This document shows, piece after piece, positions 50,657-58,274 of a stretch of DNA of 64,000 nt. The DNA lies in assembly GCA_963762615.1 (NCBI GenBank), contig CAVXLG010000013.1, positions 682,001 to 746,000 of the forward strand, read 5' to 3'. Below the pieces are notes generated by a model that made no database searches, was not told where the DNA came from, and saw only the letters and a program-made list of their open reading frames with translations. The position numbers and the translations under genes are program-made. Position 1 is the first letter of the stretch; the number at the start of each line of letters is the position of its first letter. The stretch comes from PALSA-505 sp963762615 (GTDB lineage Bacteria > Actinomycetota > Actinomycetes > Streptosporangiales > Streptosporangiaceae).

Positions 50657-52039
50657 TTAGGTTCCGCCTCTTGCCAATCGAAACCCCAGGTCCCCTGCCC
50701 AGAACTTAGCTGCCTCATGGAAGCGGTAGCGCGTACGGCACATCTCCGCGAGAGCGTTCATGCTCCCGCCCCTGACAACCTTCTCACCTGGCGCTGCGAC
50801 GTCGTGGCCAGCATCGCTGAGATTAACCGGATTTACCAGCGGCGCCTGACGATAGAAATATTGATCGTAGTCGTCCTGGCACCACTCCCAGGCGTTGCCG
50901 TGCATGTCAAACAGGCCGAGCGCATTGGGTTCACGGGTGGCAACGATGTGCATCCGGTCACGTGCGTTGGCGCTGTACCATGCGTACCTGCGAAGCTGCT
51001 GCTCTGAGTTACAGCACCATTGGGCAGATGAGTCGGTGCCGCAGCAATACTCCCATTCAGCTTCGGTTGGCAATCGGCAGCCCATCCACAGCGCGAAGAG
51101 GACAGCTTCGGCCCATGTCACGTTTACCACCGGCTTTTTCCGGTCCGATCTGGACGGTTTGTGCTCACTCGGGTCGATGAGGCTGAATAGTTCCGCGGTT
51201 ACTTGTACTCGCATCATCTGGAAGGCAGACAGCTGACAGGCGTGGCGTGGGCTCTCGCCGTAGAAGTGACGGACGTCGGCTTGATCTGTGCCCATAGTGA
51301 AGTGCGCGCCCTTGATGGGTTCCGTCAGCGGGGCGATGTGCTCTTCGAAACGCTGGGCGCTGTCTCGGAAGATTCCATCCGAGAGCACCTCTGCTACGAC
51401 ATCCTCCTGCGCGAGCCCGCGCAGTGCGTTAATCGCGGCAACGGTGGCGTCGGCGTGGGCCAGAGCGGGCAGGCCTGCCGAATCTGGCCGGGTCAGGCGG
51501 CGTACCCGCTCTATCGCAAGGTCGCGGCTGGCCGTACCGAGGCGCGGGGACGTACCGTGTTGACCATTCACCTGCAGCGCCAGCAGCCGCACTCCGGCGT
51601 CGCTAATAGCGAACGCGCGGACTTGCGGCAGCCACGGATTACGCATGGATATGATGATGTGCCACAGATTACAGAACCGCTGCCGGTGCATATCCCAGTC
51701 GATCCCCGAGAAGTTCGCCGGATGCCGCTGGTGGCTGTGCAGTACACCGACCTCCCGCAAGCCCCGCGCCCAGATTTCCTTCTGCACCCTCCAGGATTCT
51801 TCTGCTGTCGCCACGAAACCTGCATCCTGGTGCTCTATGAAATAGTGTCCGTACGCGTGGAATGCGTGCTGCCAGCCGTCGCTGTTCCGGATGTTTTCCT
51901 CAAATAATACAAAATCGGTCGGTTCGTTAGGATTACCGCCCGACAGCAGGTAGCCGAACGTCTTGACCGGGTGCCGCTTCGCGACCTCGTCAAGCAGCCG
52001 TTCGTACAGCGGTACTGGAAACGCAATCTGGTCTGGCAT
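50657..52039 (-). CDS. Fusion of JAMM (JAB/MPN) metalloprotease-like and FGE/SUMF1-like domains
   Basis: 460 residues. Residues 8-150 are a prokaryotic JAB/MPN domain with VGVLHSHQRHPANFSGIDWD: His101, His103, Ser111 and Asp114 keep the HxHx7SxxD zinc motif. The usual upstream catalytic Glu is replaced: PVKTFGYLLSG has Lys26 where Glu is expected. A helical linker (170-232, HEAT-like) follows. Residues 240-458 are an FGE-sulfatase domain (FTMGTDQ, VVNVTWAEAVLFALWMGCRLPTEAEWEY, GLFDMHGNAWEWC, VVRGGSMNALAEMCRTRYR, LGFRLA). Of the two copper-binding catalytic Cys of true FGE only the second remains (Cys434); the first is Ala429. The gene starts 17 bp after pgi. Base use is less GC-rich than the surroundings. 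Confidence 0.88.
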   Translation of the reverse strand: MPDQIAFPVPLYERLLDEVAKRHPVKTFGYLLSGGNPNEPTDFVLFEENIRNSDGWQHAFHAYGHYFIEHQDAGFVATAEESWRVQKEIWARGLREVGVLHSHQRHPANFSGIDWDMHRQRFCNLWHIIISMRNPWLPQVRAFAISDAGVRLLALQVNGQHGTSPRLGTASRDLAIERVRRLTRPDSAGLPALAHADATVAAINALRGLAQEDVVAEVLSDGIFRDSAQRFEEHIAPLTEPIKGAHFTMGTDQADVRHFYGESPRHACQLSAFQMMRVQVTAELFSLIDPSEHKPSRSDRKKPVVNVTWAEAVLFALWMGCRLPTEAEWEYCCGTDSSAQWCCNSEQQLRRYAWYSANARDRMHIVATREPNALGLFDMHGNAWEWCQDDYDQYFYRQAPLVNPVNLSDAGHDVAAPGEKVVRGGSMNALAEMCRTRYRFHEAAKFWAGDLGFRLARGGT

Positions 52040-52056
52040 GCCGCCAAGTTGACTAG

Positions 52057-53685
52057 TCACGTCGGGGTTCTGTGACGCTCGCCGGGGGCTGCGCCGCCGC
52101 TTGGGGCAGTGTGCTGCGGGAACCATACGAAGCGTTCCGTGAAGGGCTCCTTACCGGGGAGACTACGGACATTTCCGCTTGGGCGCAATGCCTGACGCCG
52201 CATGACCTTGTACACAATCTCGGTCTGGTCAGCTCGGCCGATCGCTGCCGCGATCTGCGCTGCGGTGGCCGGTTTGGTGGCGCGACGCAGGCACTCCAGC
52301 GCCGCCGACTGCAGGCTGAGGACGGACGCGGCGATGTCTTTGTCCACGCTCGGCTGATGATAGGCGTTTACGTTGACTAGCTCGGCGTACAGGCCGACGG
52401 CACGCTCATAGAGTGCCACCAGCGCTCCGAGCGAAGCCGGCCCGGAGTCGGCGATCGTGATGGCGACCGAGTCCCGTCCCTGCTCGCTAAGAGCCAGCCT
52501 GATGCCCTCGATGTTGCCGAAGAGATGATCTCCCAGGGAAGGCGCGTGCATCGCGTCCGCCTGCTCATCCCGGTCGGACTCAATCACGATGAACGTTATG
52601 AATGCGTCGTCTCGTCCTTCACGGAGTTGCTGCAGGTACGCATGCTGGTCGGTGGCGCCTTTGTGGCCGTAGACGGTGAGGCCCTGATAGACGACCTTCC
52701 CCGAACGGTCAAGCCGCTTGCCGACCGACTCCATGATGAGCTGCTGGACGTAGCGGGCGAAGATGGTCAGGCAGTCCCGGTACGGGAGCACGACCATGTG
52801 CTTGTCACCCCGACCGTTGCCGAGCCAGTACCACATCAGCGCGAGCATCATGGCCGGGTTGCGCCGCACACTGCGGGCCCGGGTGAGCTCGTCCATCTTA
52901 GCCGCGCCGGACAGGAAGGCGGCGATGTCGACGCCCTCCAGCGCCGCCGGGAGCAGCCCGACCGCCGAGGTAACCGAGGTACGCCCGCCCACCCAGTCCC
53001 AGAGCGGAAACCGGGCCAGCCACCCGTCCCGGCTGGCGTGAATGTCGAGCTCGGTCCCTGCCATTGTCGTCGCGACGGCATGCCGGGCGAAGTCGAGTCC
53101 GCTGGCGGCGTATGTATCTTCCAGCTCGTTCATTACCCGCCGGGGGGTAGGCGTCCAGCCCGATTTCGACACGACGGACACGAGCGTCTGGCCGAGACCC
53201 ATGCGCAGCCGCCTGGTCAGTGCGCCGACCCCATCGGGGTCGACGTTGTCCAGGAAATGCACTGTGATCGCCCCGGGACCGGCCTCCAGCGATTCGTGCA
53301 ATAGCTGCGGTCCGAGCGCGGAGCCGCCTATCCCCACGTGAATCGCGTGCTTGAAAGGCCCGGCGGTGCCCCTGACCGTGCCCTGCCGGACCTGTTCGGC
53401 AAAGGCAGACACGAAATCCGAGCCAGCCGCGATCTCTGCCCGGAGCTTAGCCGAGGGTGCGAGCTCAGGGGCTCGCAACCAGTAGTGCCCCACCATCCGG
53501 CCTTCGTCGGCATTCGCGATCGCTCCGGCCTCCAGCGCTTCCATCGCATCCATTGCCGACGAAACCGCCGGCCGCATGCTGGCGATATACCGTTCTGGGA
53601 ATTGGACTCGACTGACGTCGAGGCGGAAGCCCAGCTCCGGGGCCACGAGGCAGTACTGTCGGTAGCGGTCCCACCGATGCGACAT
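52057..53685 (-). CDS. pgi: Glucose-6-phosphate isomerase (cyanobacterial-type), first gene of the operon
   Basis: 542 residues with two SIS domains. Seen are HAIHVGIGGSALGPQLL (phosphate loop), VVSKSGWTPTPR (second phosphate-binding loop, normally SKSGxTxE), FPLWDWVGGRTSVTSAVGLLPAAL, LIMESVGKRLDRSG with the catalytic Glu, and YGHKGATDQHAYLQQLREG with the ring-opening His. The region of the catalytic Lys (family PGVEAGKKAA) reads PSVDKDIAAS, so its position is uncertain. A C-terminal extension follows. AAGGTG lies 6 bp before the ATG. As a probable second Pgi in an operon with a sulfur carrier and galT, it may serve a special sugar phosphate rather than glycolysis (inference). Confidence 0.88.
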   Translation of the reverse strand: MSHRWDRYRQYCLVAPELGFRLDVSRVQFPERYIASMRPAVSSAMDAMEALEAGAIANADEGRMVGHYWLRAPELAPSAKLRAEIAAGSDFVSAFAEQVRQGTVRGTAGPFKHAIHVGIGGSALGPQLLHESLEAGPGAITVHFLDNVDPDGVGALTRRLRMGLGQTLVSVVSKSGWTPTPRRVMNELEDTYAASGLDFARHAVATTMAGTELDIHASRDGWLARFPLWDWVGGRTSVTSAVGLLPAALEGVDIAAFLSGAAKMDELTRARSVRRNPAMMLALMWYWLGNGRGDKHMVVLPYRDCLTIFARYVQQLIMESVGKRLDRSGKVVYQGLTVYGHKGATDQHAYLQQLREGRDDAFITFIVIESDRDEQADAMHAPSLGDHLFGNIEGIRLALSEQGRDSVAITIADSGPASLGALVALYERAVGLYAELVNVNAYHQPSVDKDIAASVLSLQSAALECLRRATKPATAAQIAAAIGRADQTEIVYKVMRRQALRPSGNVRSLPGKEPFTERFVWFPQHTAPSGGAAPGERHRTPT

Positions 53686-54288
53686 AGTCGCACCTTACAG
53701 TCGGCCGCGTGCGTGCGGCCCGTGCCGGGCACCTCCCGGCCGCCTGGCCGGCGGATACCTGCTGGCCTGGCGCCACCGCGGCGGACGGGGCCCGAGTCCG
53801 TGGCATGCCCTGCGCGGGTGACGGGGGAGGCCAAGTGACATCGGTTACCCGGGCCAGCCCGCCCCCCGGTAAACTCTGCCGGGCCGCCGCTATGACAGCA
53901 TGGATGGAATCACGACCAGTGCGTGAGGAAGCGGGCGACGTGACCACTCGGCTTCCGTTACCGATAATCGGCGCTGAATCAGGTAAACAAGCCCGTCTGC
54001 ATCGGATGCAATTCGGTACTGGGGTTGCGCAAATGCCGCCGTGCTGCTATTGCCTTATGATCCAAGGCTTGAGCATGGCTCACGGGACTTCTTCGCCAAT
54101 CATGCGGCCGACCCGGGTTACACCTTCGAGCTTACAATTAGGGGCCGATTCAACGGTATCGTAACGCAGGTCGGGCTGGCCGGAAGTGTGCCCAGGAAGT
54201 GGCCCAGGTCAGGTACCGGCGGCGGCGACAACACTGCCGGTCGTCGTCTGGGCGCCCATCCGCGCCGTTGAAGATCTACGAGACAGCC
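53686..54288. other. Intergenic region of 603 bp holding an aldolase gene remnant
   Basis: Apart from the aldolase fragment listed separately there is no convincing gene. The 300 bp next to the pgi start are GC-rich at first, then more A/T-rich near 53930-54060. The pgi promoter should lie in the first part, but no clear -10/-35 pair was found. Confidence 0.5.
53990..54190 (+). pseudogene. Fragment of a class I (DhnA/FbaB-type) fructose-bisphosphate aldolase gene
   Basis: One frame reads AAVLLLPYDPRLEHGSRDFFANHAADPGYTFELTIRGRFNGIVTQVGLAG. This matches the aldolase segment LLPYDxGLEHGPxDFFxNPxxxDPxYxFxLAxEGGFNGIxxQxGLAE from family memory. Just upstream QFGTGV in another frame resembles the preceding GTG segment, implying a frameshift. 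Substitutions (Asp-Pro-Arg for DQG, RGR for EGG) and loss of the rest show decay. It lies next to pgi in the opposite orientation. Confidence 0.5.
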
Positions 54289-55092
54289 CTAGCCGGACGG
54301 GGCCGCGCGGCGCAGGATGTCGCGGACGAAGTCCGTCTTGGCCTCGGTGTAGCCCTCGCGGTCGCGGCGGAACCGAGCGGCCAGGCCCTGCTTGAGGCGG
54401 GCATACTCATCCCGGCTGTCCGGGTGGGCTCTCAGGTAGTCGCGGAACCTCAGCTCGTCGCGGTAGCGCGCGGAGCCGACCGGTATCAGATGCAGGTGGT
54501 GGGTTCGCCGCCGCGGGTTCGGCTTGCAGAACCAGAGCATCTCGTCGGGCAGGTACGGTGCGTACGCATAGCCGAGCGGGGCGACCAGCTCAATGCACGG
54601 GCGGGCGCTGCCGAGATCGCTGATGCCGGCGAGGATGTCGATGATCGGCTTGGCGGCCAGGCCGGGAACCGCGGTGCTGCCGACATGGTGGATGCCGCCG
54701 ACCAGGTAGGCGCCGATCACCGGCGCCAGCAGCTTGCGCTCCGCCTCGAACGCGGCAGGCCAGTCCGGCTGGTAGGGGGTGATCGTGACCGGCTCGTCGG
54801 CGGCCCGCCGCCGGGTCCGGGCCGCGGGCTCGGCGGCCAGCGCCGCGATGACGGTCCGGGCCGCGGTGAGGAGCTCCTCGGGGCGGCCCAGCAGCGCGGC
54901 GTCCACGGGTTCGTAGACCCAGTGGCCGCCCTGGCGGGTGCGGAAGCGGAACGCGCCCTTCCAGGCGGCAGCGAACAGCAGGCCATGGCAGTAGAAGCCC
55001 CAGCCGCTGAACATCCGTCGGATGTCCAGCCCGTCGATACCGCCCAGCGCATCCTCTGCGTCGGTGCGGATATCGTCTTCGGTCGCGCCCAC
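54289..55092 (-). CDS. Fusion of TfoX N-terminal domain and GrpB-family nucleotidyltransferase
   Basis: 267 residues. Residues about 1-95 are TfoX_N-like (IDGLDIRRMFSGWGFYCHGLLFAAAWKGAFRFRTRQ). Residues about 100-265 are GrpB (UPF0157), with VTITPYQPDWPAAFEAERKLLAPVIG, HHVGSTAVPGLAAKPIIDILAGISD (the GST..P.K..IDI nucleotidyltransferase pattern), HHLHLIPVGSARYRDELRFRDYLRAHPD, and YTEAKTDFVRDIL. GrpB proteins are putative nucleotidyltransferases of unknown substrate, sometimes linked to dephospho-CoA kinase. The TfoX part is of unknown function outside competence. The fusion is less common than either domain alone. Confidence 0.87.
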   Translation of the reverse strand: MGATEDDIRTDAEDALGGIDGLDIRRMFSGWGFYCHGLLFAAAWKGAFRFRTRQGGHWVYEPVDAALLGRPEELLTAARTVIAALAAEPAARTRRRAADEPVTITPYQPDWPAAFEAERKLLAPVIGAYLVGGIHHVGSTAVPGLAAKPIIDILAGISDLGSARPCIELVAPLGYAYAPYLPDEMLWFCKPNPRRRTHHLHLIPVGSARYRDELRFRDYLRAHPDSRDEYARLKQGLAARFRRDREGYTEAKTDFVRDILRRAAPSG

Positions 55093-55331
55093 CCCGGCCG
55101 GCTACCAGCCCGGAGAGTATTCGATCACAGGCGGCACGGCGGCGTGCGCGGCTCCAGGTACTAACGACACGCGGGCTAGGGTGGCCGCCTTCGCCGACAG
55201 CCTGGATGACCCGATAGTCACGTGACCCCCTTCACGCCTCCCCGCAGGCCGGCAAGCTCCGCAGGCCTGACCGCTCGCCTAGTATGCGCGGGCATGCGCG
55301 TTTCTGCAATCGCCGGCTCGCGGCGGCAGGC

Positions 55332-55337
55332 TACGCT
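55332..55337 (+). promoter_or_regulatory. -10 box (TACGCT) of the leaderless enoyl-CoA hydratase gene
   Basis: TACGCT ends 7 bp before the GTG at 55345, and no ribosome binding site is present. This decides the start in favour of 55345 over upstream in-frame codons. Confidence 0.55.
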
Positions 55338-55344
55338 CCCTTCG

Positions 55345-56106
55345 GTGACCTCACTCGTGCACTATGACGTCGGCGACCAGGTCGCGACGATCACGCTGGA
55401 CTCGCCGGAAAACCGCAATGCCCTTTCCCGGACGCTGGTAGCCGAACTCACCGGCAGCCTGACGGCAGCCGGACGAGACGGGGGCGTCCGGGCGGTCGTG
55501 ATCACGCACACTGGCCGTGTCTTCTGCTCGGGAGCCGACCTGTCCGAGGCGGGCGGCGGGTCGATGTCGGACGCCACCGCCGCGATGACAGCCCTGCTGA
55601 CCACGATCGTCGAGCTGGACAAGCCGGTGATCGCCCGGATCACCGGGCACGTGCGGGCCGGCGGCATGGGCATCGTGGGCGCATGCGACCTCGCCGTCGC
55701 CACCGAAACCGCGTCGTTTGCCTTCACCGAGGTCCGCATCGGCGTGACTCCCGCGATCATCTCGCTGACCACGCTCGACCTCATGCAGCCGCGCGCCGCG
55801 GCCCGCTACTACCTCACCGGCGAGACTTTCGACGCCGCGGCGGCGGCCGAGCTCGGGTTGATCACCGCCGCGGTCAGCTCGGGCAGCATCGACGATGTAG
55901 TCACGGCGCTGGCGGAACAGATCTGCGAGACCTCGCCGCAGGGCTCGGCGGAGACCAAGCGGCTGCTCGCCAGCGCCCGCCGGCAGCGGCTGGCCGCCGA
56001 ATCGGCCGGCATGGCCGCCCTGTCGGCCCGCCTGTTCGCGAGCGACGAGGCACAGGAGGGCATCCGCGCCTTCCTGGAACGCCGGCCGCCGGCCTGGCGT
56101 CAGTGA
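55345..56106 (+). CDS. Enoyl-CoA hydratase/isomerase family protein
   Basis: About 253 residues of the crotonase fold: VATITLDSPENRNALSRTLVAEL, RAVVITHTGRVFCSGADLSEAGGG (first oxyanion segment), ITGHVRAGGMGIVGACDLAVATETASFAFTEVRIGVTPAII (second oxyanion segment; the family Glu is present in TEVRIG), TGETFDAAAAAELGLITAAV. In AtuE/LiuC-like members such hydratases act on branched or isoprenoid acyl-CoA, which suits the carboxylase operon opposite, but this is inference. The 3' end overlaps the convergent AtuA-like gene by 7 bp. Confidence 0.9.
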   Translation: MTSLVHYDVGDQVATITLDSPENRNALSRTLVAELTGSLTAAGRDGGVRAVVITHTGRVFCSGADLSEAGGGSMSDATAAMTALLTTIVELDKPVIARITGHVRAGGMGIVGACDLAVATETASFAFTEVRIGVTPAIISLTTLDLMQPRAAARYYLTGETFDAAAAAELGLITAAVSSGSIDDVVTALAEQICETSPQGSAETKRLLASARRQRLAAESAGMAALSARLFASDEAQEGIRAFLERRPPAWRQ

Positions 56107-58274
56107 CCGCCGGGAACTTCCGGTACCAGCTCCCGCGGCGCCATGACGGTACGCGAGCGCAGGTACTCGCCCAGGCCCTTGGCCTGCGCGTCCGGTCGGG
56201 TGGTCGCCGCGACCCCCGGCGCGATCAAGCCGATGACCACGAAGTTCAGCGCCCGGACGTTCGGTAGCTCATACCTGAGTACTTCGAGGTCGGCCGCCTC
56301 GGTGAGCAGTTCCCTGAACCGCTCGACGGTCAGCTCGCCGCGTAGCCAGCCGTACGTCCGGTCGTCGCGGGTCCAGAACCCGACGTTGGCGTTGCCGCCC
56401 TTGTCGCCGGAACGCGCGCCGCACAGCAAGCCCAGTGGCACTGCGACCCGCTCCCGCTCGGTTCCGGGCACGGGACCGACGGCAACCCGCTCGGTGCCGG
56501 ACACCGGACCGACGGCAGCCCATTCGGTTCCGGACACGGAGCCGACGGCAGCCCATTCGGTTCCGGACACGGGAACGGCGGCAACCCGCTCGGTGCCGGA
56601 CACCGGACCGGCGGCAACCCGCTCAGCGCCGGACACGGGATCGACGGCAACCCGCTCAGCGCCGGACACCGGACCGGCGGCAACCGGCTCAGCGCCGGAC
56701 ACCGGACCGGCGGCAACCGGCTCAGCGCCGGACACGGGATCGACGGTGCCGTCCCGTGAGACCGGCCGCGGTTGCCCGCCGCCCGCGGGCCCACGGTGGT
56801 CGATGGCACATTGCCGACCCAATAGCGTCGGCGATGGCACATCGACCACGCCCGCAGCCAAGCCCGCGCTGCCCGAGCCGGCACTGCCTGAGCCGGCGGC
56901 GCCCGAGCCGGGCGTATGCAGGATGTGCTGCTCGGTGCCGTCGGGCAGGTGCACGGTGTGCGTGACCTCGGTGTCCGGGACCAGGGCCGGCCAGTAGACG
57001 CCGAACGCGCTCGCTCCTGTCGGCGGCGTCGTGGCGTAGAACCCGGCATAGCCGCCGAGAGCCAGCTCCAGGGTCGCGTCGGAGAAGGCCCGGCCGACCG
57101 CGCGCTCATCCTGGCTCTTGACGGTGATGCGCAGGTGCGCGGTGGCCTGCTCGTTGGTTGGGGCGTCCGGCCGGTCGAACCGCAGCAGCCGCACGTCGGT
57201 CTCGTCGAAGGCTCCAGTGCCGCCGAGCCGGGCGAAAAGCAGCTGCCTGGCGTGCTCGGCCTTCTGCTCGATATCCAAGCCGGTGATCACCAGGGTCATC
57301 GTGTTCCGGTATCCGCCGAGCATGTTCAGCGCCACCTTGAGGGTGCCGGCGGGCGGCGATCCTCTGGTCCCGGTCAGCGCGACCCGGTTCGGTCCAGCCT
57401 GCTCGACCCGGACGGTGTCGAAGTGCGTGATCACGTCGGGGCCCAGGTAGGCAGGCTCGGCGATCTCGTACAGCAGCTGGGCGGTGACAGTGCCCACGCT
57501 GACCAGTCCTCCGGTGCCGTCGTGCTTGGTGATGACCGAGCTGCCGTCCGCGGCAATTTCGGCGATCGGGAACCCGGGGTACCTGCGGTCGGTGATCTCG
57601 TCGAGGAAGCTGTAGTTGCCGCCGGTCGCCTGCGGTCCGCACTCGATGACGTGACCTGCCAGCACGGCGCCGGCCAGCGCGTCCCAGTCGTCACGGCGCC
57701 AGCCGTGCCACCAGGCGGCGGGCCCGGCCGCGAGGCTGGCATCGGTCACCCGGGGACAGACGACGACGTCCGCGCCGGCCTCCAGCGCCGCCGCGATGCC
57801 CCACCCGCCCAGGTAGGCGTTGGCGGTGACCACCGGCAGTCCAGCCTGGGCCAGGGGTACGCCGGTGTCGAGGTTCGACAGGTCGATGCCACGTTCGGCC
57901 AGATCAGGGAGCCGGCCGACCAGGTCGTCGCCGGTAATGTAGGCGATCCGGGCGGGTAGGCCGAGCCTGGCGGCCAGCTCGTGCAGCTTCGCAGCCAGCC
58001 CGGCCGGGTTGAGGCCTCCGGCGTTGGCCACGACCTTCACGCCGCGCTGCAGGCAGCTGCCGAGCACGTCCTCCATCTGCCGCAGGAACGTCCGGGCGTA
58101 GCCAAGCTGCGGGTCCTTGAGCCGGGCCTTCCAAAGGATCAGCATGGTGAGCTCGGCAAGGTAGTCGCCGGTGAGCACGTCGATCGGCCCGGCAAGCATC
58201 TCGCGGGCGGCGGTGATCCGGTCCCCGTAGAACCCGGAGCAGTTGGCGATGCGTACCGCGGGGCGCCCGGTCAT
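56100..58274 (-). CDS. AtuA-like (DUF1446) acyclic terpene utilisation family protein with repeat insertion
   Basis: 724 residues. The N-terminal 450 residues match AtuA/DUF1446: RIANCSGFYGDRITAAREML, VLTGDYLAELTMLILWK, GVKVVANAGGLNPAGLAAKL, TGVPLAQAGLPVVTANAYLGGWGIAAALEAGADVVVCPRVTDASLA, HVIECGPQATGGNYSFL. The C-terminal 100 residues (LLCGARSGDKGGNANVGFWTR...FRELL) are the usual second domain. Between them, residues about 505-605 hold nine 11-residue repeats of GPVSGAERVAA type. In Pseudomonas AtuA belongs to the geraniol/citronellol pathway, but its reaction is unclear. The ATG overlaps the stop of the TIGR03084 gene, so translation is coupled. Confidence 0.9.
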   Translation of the reverse strand: MTGRPAVRIANCSGFYGDRITAAREMLAGPIDVLTGDYLAELTMLILWKARLKDPQLGYARTFLRQMEDVLGSCLQRGVKVVANAGGLNPAGLAAKLHELAARLGLPARIAYITGDDLVGRLPDLAERGIDLSNLDTGVPLAQAGLPVVTANAYLGGWGIAAALEAGADVVVCPRVTDASLAAGPAAWWHGWRRDDWDALAGAVLAGHVIECGPQATGGNYSFLDEITDRRYPGFPIAEIAADGSSVITKHDGTGGLVSVGTVTAQLLYEIAEPAYLGPDVITHFDTVRVEQAGPNRVALTGTRGSPPAGTLKVALNMLGGYRNTMTLVITGLDIEQKAEHARQLLFARLGGTGAFDETDVRLLRFDRPDAPTNEQATAHLRITVKSQDERAVGRAFSDATLELALGGYAGFYATTPPTGASAFGVYWPALVPDTEVTHTVHLPDGTEQHILHTPGSGAAGSGSAGSGSAGLAAGVVDVPSPTLLGRQCAIDHRGPAGGGQPRPVSRDGTVDPVSGAEPVAAGPVSGAEPVAAGPVSGAERVAVDPVSGAERVAAGPVSGTERVAAVPVSGTEWAAVGSVSGTEWAAVGPVSGTERVAVGPVPGTERERVAVPLGLLCGARSGDKGGNANVGFWTRDDRTYGWLRGELTVERFRELLTEAADLEVLRYELPNVRALNFVVIGLIAPGVAATTRPDAQAKGLGEYLRSRTVMAPRELVPEVPGGH
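56457..56753. repeat. 33-bp minisatellite inside the AtuA-like gene
   Basis: Nine in-frame units, each close to CGGTGCCGGACACCGGACCGACGGCAACCCGCT on the plus strand, separate two conserved domains. The units differ by a few bases. Confidence 0.88.
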
